NCBI GenBank assembly: GCA_964608965.1
Contig: CAZSPZ010000011.1
Span: 1-56,811, forward strand
Origin: UBA10908 sp964608965
Lineage (GTDB): Bacteria > Bacillota > Clostridia > Peptostreptococcales > Anaerovoracaceae
DNA: 56,811 nucleotides
Direction of reading: 5' to 3'
The notes beneath the pieces are model-generated. The model was not told the DNA's origin, did no database searches, and worked only from the letters and a program-made list of their open reading frames with translations. The translations under genes and the position numbers were made by a program. Shown here one piece after another: positions 41,280-50,113 of this stretch; position 1 is the first letter of the stretch, and each line of letters begins with the position of its first letter.

Positions 41280-42896
41280 ATGCAATTCAACAAAAAACGG
41301 CTGTTCATTGTTACGTTGTGTGTAATGATGATATGCATGATGTTCACGGTGTTCGCATTCGCAGAAGGCGAAGAAGAAGCTCCTGCGTTGTACGCTACAT
41401 TTTGGGCATTGGTGCCGCCACTTATTGCAATCGGACTAGCCTTGCTTACAAAGGAAGTCTATAGTTCCTTATTTGTCGGTATTGTAGCGGGTGCATTCCT
41501 CGTTGCCGACGGAAGCCCTGTTGGTGCACTGAATGCCGTCTTGAATGACGGGTTTATCGCCAAGTTGGCAGATTCATGGGATGTCGGTATTTTATTATTT
41601 CTTGTAATGTTAGGAATTATCGTTGCTCTGGTCAACAAAGCGGGAGGTTCCCGTGCTTACGGCGACTGGGCAAGATCGAAAATTAAAACCAGAAAAGGAT
41701 CCATCCTCGCAACATTCGCACTTGGATGTGTCATCTTTATCGACGACTACTTCAACTGCTTAACCGTGGGAAGCGTTATGTTGCCCGTTACCGACGGACA
41801 TAAAGTATCCCGGGCAAAACTGGCCTACATTGTCGACGCTACCGCAGCTCCGGTCTGCATGATCGCTCCGATCTCTTCGTGGGCAGCAGCCGTATCAGGT
41901 GTCGTTGTCGGATACAATGGTATTGAACTTTTTATTAAGGCGATCCCTTACAACTATTATTCTCTCTTGACTCTGGTCATGATTATTGTGATAACCGTAT
42001 GGAATTTCGATTACGGTCCAATGGCTCTCCACGAAAAGAACGCGCAAGAGAACGACGACTTGTATACGACAGATGCTCGCCCCTATGCGAATGCTGCAGT
42101 TGAAAACATTTCATTAAAGGGCAAAGTAATCGATCTTGTTCTTCCGGTCGTCTTTCTTGTAGCCAGCTGTATCGTAGGACTGATCTATACAGGCGGTTTC
42201 TTCGACGGCGAAACATTTATTGATGCCTTTGGAAACTGCGATGCTTCTTATGGTCTTCCGTTAGGTTCACTCGTAGCATTGCTCTTTATGTTCGTCATGT
42301 ATTTGCCAAGAAAAATTCTCAACTTCAAAGACTTTATGTCCTGTGTCCCCGCTGGCTTTGTTGCCATGGTTCCGGCTATTTTAATTCTGACCTTTGCATG
42401 GTCGCTGTCTGCGATGACAGGAATGATGGGCGGAGCGGACTATGTTGCAGGTCTTGTGTCCGGAAGTGCAGCTGGATTCCAAATGTTCTTACCCGCAATC
42501 ATTTTCCTTGTCGCATGCGGCTTGGCTTTCGCAACAGGCACCTCTTGGGGTACCTTCGGAATTCTGATCCCCATCGTCGTCAGCCTTTCGAGCAGCCTTA
42601 CCGAAGAAATGCTCATCATCGGAATCTCTGCCTGCTTGGCGGGTGCGGTGTTCGGAGATCATTGTTCTCCCATTTCCGATACAACAATCATGTCTTCTAC
42701 CGGTGCACAGTGTGACCATATCAACCATGTGTCGACACAGATACCCTATGCCGCAACGGTTGCAGGGGTTTCCTTTATCACTTATATCGTTGCAGGCGCA
42801 ACCCAGAATGTTTACATTTCACTGGGTTTCGGCATAGCTCTTATGGTTGCGGTTCTCTTCGCATTTAAAAAATTATGGGGCGTCAAAAATGCATAA
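41280..42896 (+). CDS. NhaC-family Na+/H+ antiporter-like transporter
   Basis: 538 aa with a signal-like first helix (ending FAFAEGEEE) and about eleven more membrane segments. The block FIDDYFNCLTVGSVMLPVTDG, the DATAAPVCMIAPISSWAA stretch and a late GDHCSPISDTTIMSS are the conserved features of the NhaC/YqkI antiporter family. Some members carry organic acids or amino acids instead of only Na+ and H+. It stands alone behind a TATAAT-like box at 41220-41225, and a terminator follows. A link to the eut locus cannot be shown. Confidence 0.9.
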   Translation: MQFNKKRLFIVTLCVMMICMMFTVFAFAEGEEEAPALYATFWALVPPLIAIGLALLTKEVYSSLFVGIVAGAFLVADGSPVGALNAVLNDGFIAKLADSWDVGILLFLVMLGIIVALVNKAGGSRAYGDWARSKIKTRKGSILATFALGCVIFIDDYFNCLTVGSVMLPVTDGHKVSRAKLAYIVDATAAPVCMIAPISSWAAAVSGVVVGYNGIELFIKAIPYNYYSLLTLVMIIVITVWNFDYGPMALHEKNAQENDDLYTTDARPYANAAVENISLKGKVIDLVLPVVFLVASCIVGLIYTGGFFDGETFIDAFGNCDASYGLPLGSLVALLFMFVMYLPRKILNFKDFMSCVPAGFVAMVPAILILTFAWSLSAMTGMMGGADYVAGLVSGSAAGFQMFLPAIIFLVACGLAFATGTSWGTFGILIPIVVSLSSSLTEEMLIIGISACLAGAVFGDHCSPISDTTIMSSTGAQCDHINHVSTQIPYAATVAGVSFITYIVAGATQNVYISLGFGIALMVAVLFAFKKLWGVKNA

Positions 42897-42929
42897 AAAA
42901 ATATAGTGCATGAACTATAACATAAAAAA

Positions 42930-42966
42930 CAAAAGCAGCGCATCGATTCCGATGCGCTGCTTTTAT
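42930..42966. terminator. bidirectional terminator
   Basis: AAAAGCAGCGCATCG pairs with CGATGCGCTGCTTTT around ATTC; A-run on one side and T-run on the other, between convergent genes. Confidence 0.9.
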
Positions 42967-43009
42967 ATCGATAGTTATTGTGACATTTCAAATTTTTTCG
43001 GCAATCGGC

Positions 43010-44869
43010 TTAATTCTCATAAAGGTAGATGGATTCAAGACTGATCCAATAATTGATAATGTCCTGCTTCGGATCCAGATGAATCTCAGCATTTTTCATG
43101 ACAACCATTACTGAAAGCTCGGGAGAACTTAGTTTTATACTCATATCTTCAATGCTCGCCGCAATGGGCTTCATTTGATCGGGCGGATATTTTTCACCGA
43201 TAGCTCCGATAAATTTACTCATGTCCTCTTCGAGTATCACCGTACCCTCTTTCGTGATCCGAAGAGAAGGAATGCCGCTTTGGGATGTAGTGTCCCAATA
43301 AATTTCATACGTTCCCTTTTCTCCCTTAACTTCAACAAATTGCTGAGTTTTTTGATACTCTTCCTGCGGGTTGACAGCCCAACGGTAACCGCTGATGTCG
43401 ATAGGTCCCGACTCCAAATAGAGAATCGTGGAAAGATAGCCGTCATTCCCATAATAATCATCGTCGAACTCCGGCCAGGCCGGCTCAAAGCCCATCGCCT
43501 CCTTGAATTTAATCGGTTGAGCGATCGTCTTGTCAAACCAGGAAGGCAACTTTGCATCGTTTGCATAGGCCAAATATTCTACAGCGTCCGTAATACTCTG
43601 GCGAACGGAAAGTTCCGGCTCGGCCCTTGCCGGAACAATTTGACCGTCTACAAACATTTCCTGAGAAACGAGTAATTTCTCCAAGCGGTTGCTCTGGGCG
43701 GATACAGGCAAGGCATTGTACCCCAACACAGGAGATACAAAGCAAATAGCAAGAATTGAAGCGACAACCGCAATCATGGGATGTGCTTTTTCTTTTTTTA
43801 TCAGCAAAAGCAATACAGAAGCGGCTGCTAAAATCCAGATCATGGCAAAGGCATACTCTGTAAATTTCAATCCGGAAACTCCCAGTTGAGTCAGCAGCGC
43901 CCAGGCTTCAAAAACCAGAATGACTAAAGCCGCAATCGGATAAATTCGCCTGTAGAATTTTGGAATCCCCGTTTCGTAGTGCGTCACCATAATGTGGAGC
44001 CATATTCCAACGAGGGTATAGGCCGCGGCAATTCGATACAACATATAAAACGCAGCATCCTGGCCGCCGGCAATCGTTTTAACAGCCCAGATCAGGAGAA
44101 CAACTGTAAGTGCAAGCAGGATGGGGACCAGGATGAAACCGAAAAGAATCTCGATAAACCTGGGTTGCTTTTGGGCGGTTAGCCGGTGTTCGTCTGTCTC
44201 CCCTTTCCTGAAGTCGGGGAAGTATCCCACGAATATGGTAAAGGCCAGCAGCCCCACCAATGTGCCGATATACATGTAGACTTTGCTGCTCATATCGTTG
44301 TACAGCAACACCTCCACGGCGCCCGCCACTCCGGAGGCGCCTGCCATGATGACTCCGCCGTAAATCAATGCGATAAAAAACGCTTTGTGCGTCATGAAAA
44401 ATGATTTGGCAAAATCAGATTGTTCTTTCGGATGTCCGGCAAGCACGATAAAAGCCAGCATGCTGACCACCATGATCGCTGTCACCCTGCCGGCCGCAAT
44501 GTTCGAAATGACGAGGAACCGCGATCCCGTCAAAGAAGAATCCCCTGCGCCGAAATAGTATAGTCCAACAAAGACAAGCGCGACTGCCGCGATGCTCAGT
44601 ACATTGGCGTACAAAAAAGCTTTTTTTGTGTTGGCCCGGCTTTGAGCGGCAGTGATAAGCGCAAGGCTGAATATTGCGCCCATAGCAAAGGACCAGTGCA
44701 GGCAGTTAAACAGGAAGTTATTCGGTTCTTGCTGGGGCCATTCCAGCTGAATTCTTATTATAGTAACCAGCGCAAAAGCAACTGCGCAGCCCATTGTAAC
44801 CGGAAATGTCTTAAAGGCATCTCCCGAGTCTTTAAAAATTTTCAATACAGACAGTTTAAATTTATTCAT
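43010..44869 (-). CDS. DUF4153 membrane protein
   Basis: 619 aa. About eleven membrane helices in the first 390 residues, then a roughly 220-residue soluble C-terminal part rich in acidic and aromatic residues. The helix pattern and YIGTLVGLLAFTIFVGYFPDF, VTHYETGIPKFYRRIYP blocks fit DUF4153, a widespread Firmicutes family without known function. A short hairpin (CGGAT/ATCCG) lies just before the ribosome site GGGAGG and might affect translation. Monocistronic. Confidence 0.87.
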   Translation of the reverse strand: MNKFKLSVLKIFKDSGDAFKTFPVTMGCAVAFALVTIIRIQLEWPQQEPNNFLFNCLHWSFAMGAIFSLALITAAQSRANTKKAFLYANVLSIAAVALVFVGLYYFGAGDSSLTGSRFLVISNIAAGRVTAIMVVSMLAFIVLAGHPKEQSDFAKSFFMTHKAFFIALIYGGVIMAGASGVAGAVEVLLYNDMSSKVYMYIGTLVGLLAFTIFVGYFPDFRKGETDEHRLTAQKQPRFIEILFGFILVPILLALTVVLLIWAVKTIAGGQDAAFYMLYRIAAAYTLVGIWLHIMVTHYETGIPKFYRRIYPIAALVILVFEAWALLTQLGVSGLKFTEYAFAMIWILAAASVLLLLIKKEKAHPMIAVVASILAICFVSPVLGYNALPVSAQSNRLEKLLVSQEMFVDGQIVPARAEPELSVRQSITDAVEYLAYANDAKLPSWFDKTIAQPIKFKEAMGFEPAWPEFDDDYYGNDGYLSTILYLESGPIDISGYRWAVNPQEEYQKTQQFVEVKGEKGTYEIYWDTTSQSGIPSLRITKEGTVILEEDMSKFIGAIGEKYPPDQMKPIAASIEDMSIKLSSPELSVMVVMKNAEIHLDPKQDIINYWISLESIYLYEN

Positions 44870-45046
44870 TTATCTTACCTCCCGGATAAGAAAAATCCGT
44901 GCTAACAATACACCTCAGTGCAAATTGACTTATCCTGTTTTTATTATACTTGATTGCATGCCGCGAATGTTGTAACAAGATTAAACTATGATTAATTTTT
45001 TGCAACAGACCTCACTTCCGATGCCGTGTTCACATGAGAAGGAAAA

Positions 45047-45074
45047 TTGACTTTTCATGATATTAGTCTATACT
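45047..45074 (+). promoter_or_regulatory. promoter of the racemase-Usp-phosphorylase operon
   Basis: TTGACT (45047-45052), 16 bp, TATACT (45069-45074). The leader to the first ATG is about 80 nt and contains a possible 7-bp stem (45090-45096 with 45123-45129) around 26 nt. Confidence 0.7.
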
Positions 45075-45159
45075 AAAATCAATAAATTATATTCCGGAAA
45101 GCCATATTTTCGTGTTATTTCGCGGAATAAACGCAAGATCGCTTCGATGGAGGGATAAG

Positions 45160-45885
45160 ATGGAAAAGAAACCAAAGATCGCAATTTTAAGGTGGGAGGC
45201 AGGACATGTCCCCGAAGGCTTAATGCAACTGGAAACCATGCCCGGCAACAGCACAAACTTGAAATCCTACCCATTCCCCGTAAAGCTTGTCCATGTAGAG
45301 GGCGCCAATGTGGAAACAATTATCACCCACCCGAGCAAGGAAGTTCTTGCAAGAATGATAAAAATCGCAAAAACACTTGCAGCCGAAGACGGTATCCAAG
45401 CCATATCAACAAGTTGTGGATTTAACGCAATTTTTCAAAAGGAACTTGCGGAAGCATTGGACATACCCGTGTTCACTTCGGCGCTTTTAATGGTACCTTT
45501 TGTTCAAAACATGATTGGAAAAGATAAAACCGTCGGCGTCATTACTGCAAATAAATCAGCTCTTACAAAAGAACATTTCCATGCCTGCGGTATAACAGAC
45601 GATATGCATGTCGAAGTGATGGGTCTGGAAAACGCAAAAGAGTGGAGCAAAATATTCGACCGGCCGGATGAAAAGTTTGATATAGAAGCTGTGTCCAAAG
45701 AGATTATGGGCGTTGCAGAGAACGGTGTAGCGCAACATCCTGAAATCAGCGCCATCGTTTTGGAATGTACAGACCTGCCTCCTTATGCAGAAAGAATCAG
45801 AGAAGCTGTAAATCTTCCCGTATTCGACTATAGCTCTATGATGGGCTTTGTTGCCATCGCACTTGGCGAAATGAAACTTTATTAA
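45160..45885 (+). CDS. aspartate/glutamate racemase family protein
   Basis: 241 aa. The two catalytic cysteines of this cofactor-free racemase fold are visible in STSCGFNA and VLECTDLPPY. The rest includes FTSALLMVPFVQ and GVITANKSALT. The family holds aspartate, glutamate and hydantoin racemases, and maleate or arylmalonate enzymes. The lack of a GNDS-type N-terminal motif (here GNST) argues against standard glutamate racemase MurI. ATG 45160 follows GGAGGGAT; a longer frame begins at 45112. First of three co-directional genes. Confidence 0.85.
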   Translation: MEKKPKIAILRWEAGHVPEGLMQLETMPGNSTNLKSYPFPVKLVHVEGANVETIITHPSKEVLARMIKIAKTLAAEDGIQAISTSCGFNAIFQKELAEALDIPVFTSALLMVPFVQNMIGKDKTVGVITANKSALTKEHFHACGITDDMHVEVMGLENAKEWSKIFDRPDEKFDIEAVSKEIMGVAENGVAQHPEISAIVLECTDLPPYAERIREAVNLPVFDYSSMMGFVAIALGEMKLY

Positions 45886-45917
45886 TTCGCTGTATTTTTT
45901 GATTGGAGGGACCGTTT

Positions 45918-46352
45918 ATGAAAAGCATTCTTGTTCCTGTCGATGGTTCGCTTTATTCATTGAAAGCCATTGATATGGCATTGGAAATGGCACAAGCATT
46001 CCAAAGTAAAATTACCCTTGTATATGCAAAGGAAAACGAAGCCGGTAATTATCCTTCAAATCCCTATACATTTTCACCCGATTTGGCAAAAAGTATCAGT
46101 CAGGAAAAAGGTTTGCTGGCGGCCAGAATTTTAGAAGACGGCAAAAAGAGACTTTCATGTTTTTCCGGTACAGTAGAAACCAGAATTTTGAGCGGAAATC
46201 CGTCAGATGAAATCATCAATTATATCAACAGCAACGATTTTGATTTTGTCATCATGGGTTCCAGCGGTATGGGCGGCCTTAAAGGTGCGCTCGGAAGTGT
46301 TACACGAAGAGTGGCTCTGGCGATCAACGTTCCAACGCTCATCGTCAGATAA
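45918..46352 (+). CDS. universal stress protein (UspA family)
   Basis: 144 aa. ILVPVDGSLYSLKAIDMALEMA at the start and GNPSDEIINYI, MGSSGMGGLKGALGSVTRRVA near the end match ATP-binding Usp proteins (G-2x-G-9x-G-S/T pattern). Cytoplasmic dimer. ATG 45918 follows GGAGGGACC. It lies 32 bp after the racemase and 13 bp before the phosphorylase, so all three share one transcript. Confidence 0.93.
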   Translation: MKSILVPVDGSLYSLKAIDMALEMAQAFQSKITLVYAKENEAGNYPSNPYTFSPDLAKSISQEKGLLAARILEDGKKRLSCFSGTVETRILSGNPSDEIINYINSNDFDFVIMGSSGMGGLKGALGSVTRRVALAINVPTLIVR

Positions 46353-46365
46353 TAGGAGGATTACA

Positions 46366-47109
46366 GTGCCTGATTCAAAAAAATTCCCTTGCATACAAGT
46401 GACAAAAGGAGAAATTCATCCCCGTGTGATCACTTGCGGCGACCCGGCCCGAGCTGAATACATTGCAGGAATGCTGGAAAACAGCATCTGCCTTGTAAAA
46501 AACCGGGAGTTTTGGACGTACAACGGTGAATATAAAGGCGTTCCGGTTACAGTGTCGTCGCACGGTGTGGGTTCCGGAGGCGCAGCCATCATGTTTGAAA
46601 GCATGTGGCGTGTAGGGGCAAAAATTATCATCCGCGTAGGCACTTGCGGAGGTATGCAGCCGGATGTTCCGGCAGGATCCATCGTTATCGCAACCGGAGC
46701 ATGTCGAGAAGAAGGCGTAACAGAAAAAATGATTCCTCTTTCCTACCCTGCCCTTGCCGATATCGACGTGGTCAATGCCTTAACGCAGAGTGCAAAAGAA
46801 AACGGCGTTTTTGTACACAGAGGAATTGTCCTGACCCAAGCCTTGTTTTATCCGGGGTTTCTTGAATCAACGGTTAAACTGTATGCCAAAGCCGGCGTAA
46901 AGGCGATGGAAAATGAAGTAGCAAGTCTACTCGTCGTCGCTTCGCTTCATGGCATAAAAGCCGGCGCCATTATCGCTGCAGATGCCCCGGCATTTGAACT
47001 GGTCGGCGTGGAAGGCTATGACCCTGACACCGAAAATGTTAAGCAAGCAGTAGAAAATCAAATCAAAATTGCCTTGGATGCCATTGTATCCATCGATCCG
47101 GACCAATAA
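46366..47109 (+). CDS. nucleoside phosphorylase (uridine phosphorylase/DeoD fold)
   Basis: 247 aa. Phosphate-binding GDPARAEYIA, the RVGTCGGMQPDVPAGSIVIA segment, and the base/ribose site KAMENEVASLL place it in the NP-I family near uridine phosphorylase. A full frame extends upstream into the Usp gene, but GTG 46366 has AGGAGG 7 nt before it, and the protein is then of usual length. It splits a nucleoside with phosphate; the base specificity is open. A terminator follows. Confidence 0.9.
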   Translation: MPDSKKFPCIQVTKGEIHPRVITCGDPARAEYIAGMLENSICLVKNREFWTYNGEYKGVPVTVSSHGVGSGGAAIMFESMWRVGAKIIIRVGTCGGMQPDVPAGSIVIATGACREEGVTEKMIPLSYPALADIDVVNALTQSAKENGVFVHRGIVLTQALFYPGFLESTVKLYAKAGVKAMENEVASLLVVASLHGIKAGAIIAADAPAFELVGVEGYDPDTENVKQAVENQIKIALDAIVSIDPDQ

Positions 47110-47152
47110 GGTCATCAATACTTTATCTGTCGCCTTATTCATCAATAACTTA

Positions 47153-47190
47153 AAAAGGCTTTCAGCATAACGCTGAAAGCCTTTTTTTCA
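47153..47190. terminator. bidirectional terminator
   Basis: AAAGGCTTTCAGC pairs with GCTGAAAGCCTTT around ATAAC, with a run of seven T, between convergent genes. Confidence 0.9.
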
Positions 47191-47196
47191 TTGACA

Positions 47197-47910
47197 TTAA
47201 TTTGCCCAGATATCCGAAAGCGTCTCTATCGGAATCTGAAATTCCGGAGTTCCGGCGGCATGAGGTCCAAGCTGATCTTCCTGATAGAAAATCACCAACG
47301 CGTCCTGGGTTAGGTAGAAAAAGTTGAAGTCGAAATATGCTTCCATATCCGCCCGATCGAATTGCCCATCTGCAAGGATCTCCATCTGATCCATCAGGAC
47401 AGGAAGAAAGACATCTTCCGTTACATTAAAAAGTTCTGAAAGAGTAACCGGGTCGCCGGTTTGGGCCTTGTAGGTGGCTCCGAATAATGACATTACAGGA
47501 TATGCGCCGTTCAAATAGCGATAATACTCATATCGTATGCTGACAAAATTGTCATCTGTCCTCATAACGGAAGAACCCACCTCGACCGAATAAGCGCCAT
47601 CCGCTTCCAATTCGGGCGTACCAAGCCATTCTACGGCCTTTCTGCGCCATTCCCCGCCGAGCATGGCAAACGAATCATTCATGATGCTCCATGCCTGGTT
47701 TTCCGCTGCATTCTCTATGAACGGCACCGTGATATCCACAGTCAATTGTATGTCGGTCAAGCTCTTATCAGAGATATCCTCTACCGTATAAACTTCATCA
47801 AATTGCTGCTCTCCCCATTTGGGAGATGCAATCTCCGGTTCTGTTTTGCTGCAGGAACTGAAGAAGCAAAGCAACGCAACCAGGAGAAAAAGAACATATT
47901 TTTTCAACAT
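47197..47910 (-). CDS. DUF3298/DUF4163-like lipoprotein
   Basis: 237 aa from ATG 47910. A lipoprotein signal (LKKYVLFLLVALLCFFSSC) anchors it outside. The following part has a DUF4163-like start (VDITVPFI) and a DUF3298-like end with YLTQDALVIFYQEDQLGPHAAG, the usual pattern of RsiV-type and other wall proteins. The ribosome site AGAGG lies only 2 nt from ATG and 5 nt from the next codon, TTG, so TTG at 47907 may be the true start. It lies 43 bp after the LTA-synthase-like gene and probably shares its transcript. Confidence 0.82.
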   Translation of the reverse strand: MLKKYVLFLLVALLCFFSSCSKTEPEIASPKWGEQQFDEVYTVEDISDKSLTDIQLTVDITVPFIENAAENQAWSIMNDSFAMLGGEWRRKAVEWLGTPELEADGAYSVEVGSSVMRTDDNFVSIRYEYYRYLNGAYPVMSLFGATYKAQTGDPVTLSELFNVTEDVFLPVLMDQMEILADGQFDRADMEAYFDFNFFYLTQDALVIFYQEDQLGPHAAGTPEFQIPIETLSDIWAN

Positions 47911-47953
47911 AGCCTCTCTATTCTCTCGGGCGCGAACCAATGGCATGGCGCCG

Positions 47954-49930
47954 CTATTCAGATGTGCTCAAAATGGTGTGTTTTTGAACTTGACTTATTT
48001 TAATATCATCCAGATCTTCCGGATCGATATCCTCCAAAAGCCCAAGAAGTGTGGGCTGTAAATACAAGGTATCTAAAATCTTACCGTTTAATGTTATTTT
48101 GCTGAACTTTGTAAAATTTTCTCCGTTAATGTAATAATGGTCAGACACCTGCACAATTTTATTGATTTTCACATCATCGATGCCCATTTTTAATGCGGTA
48201 GGTGCAAATGGACTGAATCCGTCAAATATATATTGCTCGCCATAAAGCATGTCGTACTGCAAAGCCTTTAAATTATCCATATATGCAATATCTTCGGTGT
48301 GGTTCTGATGGTATTTTGTAATGTAGCCTTCTTCAATTCCCACCCTATTCAGCACTTCTGCGCTGAGCTGATAAGCGTACAAATCCTTATCTTCTGTCGC
48401 CATGCGGAAATTGCTCCATATCACATACTGCTCTTTATATACGTTTTGCGTAGTAAGATCGAAGTCGGAAATATTTAAAGGCGGCAAATGGTCCCCATAA
48501 AAGACGACAATCGTGCGCTCGTCAAAATTCTTGATTGCCTGCACCAGCTCACCGATAAAAATATCTTCTTCGTGGAGTTGCTGCAGATAATATTCCAAGG
48601 CATACGCGTCGCTTTCCAATGTAATTCCTGCCGATGTGATGGTAGGATTCTCGTAAACTTTGGTCTTGGGATATCCGCCGTGTCCCTGCACGGATATTGT
48701 ATAAACGAAATCGCTGCTTTCTGTGGATTCTAAAGCCGCCAGAATTTCCTGCGTAAGAACGTTGTCCTGCTCATAATTTTTAGGAGTCTTTGTCACGTTG
48801 TCCATATACTCCACAGATGTAAATGTATCAAAGCCCATATTGGCAAACACTTTGTTTCTGCCGTAAAAATCACCGCGGTGATTGTGAATGGCGTGGGTGG
48901 AATAATCAAGATTTTTTAAATCATAAGCAACAGTTTCTACCGTTTCATCTTTTAAAATAGACTTATACGGGTATTCTCCCGGTCCGAAAAACTGAATGCT
49001 CATGCCAGACATAATTTCAAACTCGGTGTTGGCAGTACCTGCGCCCACAGAAGGAACAATCATATACCCGGAGGAGTTTTTCTCTTGAAGGTTTCGGAAA
49101 TTAGGTATGGGATCTTCGGAGAATGTGACGCCAAGCATTGTCGTCGGATCAAAGAAGGACTCCAGTTGCACCATCACAATATTAGGTCTTGTGCTGCCAT
49201 AATCCGCTCTGGTTCCATAGCCTGCGCTTGCAACAAGATCTCCGCTCAATTCGCTGGGGTCGTAAATTCCAAGGATCTCCTCTTTGGAATAGCCGGCCGG
49301 CTTAGAGATGCCGGTATTCAACCATGTATTTGTAAAGCAGTAAGGGATTCCATAATCCCGATAGGCATAATTTAAATTTCCGAATACGACGGATACCCAG
49401 TTTCTGCTGACGGCAACTTCGGTCATACCCATCATCGAAACCAAAATTAACATGATGGCGAGGCTGTTTTTTCCGTAGCTGATTTTATGTTGATATTTCG
49501 GCATAAACATAAACACCAGAACAAGTGATACCAAAACCACTGCAACGGCGACCACTGTCAAGATAATTCTCATAGGAGACATATAGGTCGAAATGACCTT
49601 AACTCCTGCATCAAACAGGGATAAATCCGTCATGGTGAATGGTGTCATTCGAAAACCGAGAATGATTCCGTTCGTTACACCGATGGACAACCATAAAAGG
49701 CTTACCAGCGCATAGATAAAAATGCGCCGCTTGAAAAGACATGCAACCGAAAACGTCGTAAATATAATCAAAGCATTATAAAAAAACGTTCCCGGCGAGT
49801 TTACCATGTATCGTAAACACGCAAACAAAGACCCTCGCCCGAGCGATTCGATGAATATATTAATAGCTAACGATAACAGTGCACACAAAACGATTGAATT
49901 ATGTAAATATTTTTCATATATTTTTTTCAT
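47954..49930 (-). CDS. LTA synthase family membrane sulfatase
   Basis: 658 aa. Five membrane helices (about 10-30, 48-66, 70-92, 118-142 and 150-170), then an extracytoplasmic sulfatase domain. RPNIVMVQLESF holds the first metal site; GAGTANTEFEIMSG contains the threonine nucleophile; HNHRGDFYGRN and FYGDHLPPL supply metal ligands. Family members polymerise or transfer glycerol phosphate to wall or membrane glycans. A C-terminal strand-rich tail (about 590-658) is extra. It may act with the glycan cluster at 4.3-9.7 kb, but this is only inference. Confidence 0.92.
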   Translation of the reverse strand: MKKIYEKYLHNSIVLCALLSLAINIFIESLGRGSLFACLRYMVNSPGTFFYNALIIFTTFSVACLFKRRIFIYALVSLLWLSIGVTNGIILGFRMTPFTMTDLSLFDAGVKVISTYMSPMRIILTVVAVAVVLVSLVLVFMFMPKYQHKISYGKNSLAIMLILVSMMGMTEVAVSRNWVSVVFGNLNYAYRDYGIPYCFTNTWLNTGISKPAGYSKEEILGIYDPSELSGDLVASAGYGTRADYGSTRPNIVMVQLESFFDPTTMLGVTFSEDPIPNFRNLQEKNSSGYMIVPSVGAGTANTEFEIMSGMSIQFFGPGEYPYKSILKDETVETVAYDLKNLDYSTHAIHNHRGDFYGRNKVFANMGFDTFTSVEYMDNVTKTPKNYEQDNVLTQEILAALESTESSDFVYTISVQGHGGYPKTKVYENPTITSAGITLESDAYALEYYLQQLHEEDIFIGELVQAIKNFDERTIVVFYGDHLPPLNISDFDLTTQNVYKEQYVIWSNFRMATEDKDLYAYQLSAEVLNRVGIEEGYITKYHQNHTEDIAYMDNLKALQYDMLYGEQYIFDGFSPFAPTALKMGIDDVKINKIVQVSDHYYINGENFTKFSKITLNGKILDTLYLQPTLLGLLEDIDPEDLDDIKISQVQKHTILSTSE

Positions 49931-49968
49931 TATATTTTCCCCTAAGAAATCACCCTCACAAGTATAGG

Positions 49969-49997
49969 ATTATACAACTTTTGCTCTGGATTGTAAA
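49969..49997 (-). promoter_or_regulatory. promoter of the LTA-synthase-like gene
   Basis: Minus strand TTTACA (49997-49992), 17 bp, TATAAT (49974-49969), 39 nt before the ATG. Strong match. Confidence 0.8.
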
Positions 49998-50113
49998 CAC
50001 ATTAAAAAAAATGTAATAATCTTCACATGATTGTCTCCGCCGTTTTTTTCTATCTGTGGTATCATAAATAAAACAAAACCAATCATTCCAATTTACATTC
50101 ACGAGGAGACGCA

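Noticed and set aside
41280..42896. NhaC-type transporter as the missing ethanolamine permease
   Set aside because: It belongs to another family than EutH, lies outside the operon with its own expression signals, and nothing links it to ethanolamine.
45090..45129. Possible riboswitch before the racemase operon
   Set aside because: Only one 7-bp stem can be drawn and no conserved purine, B12, SAM or other riboswitch core is present.
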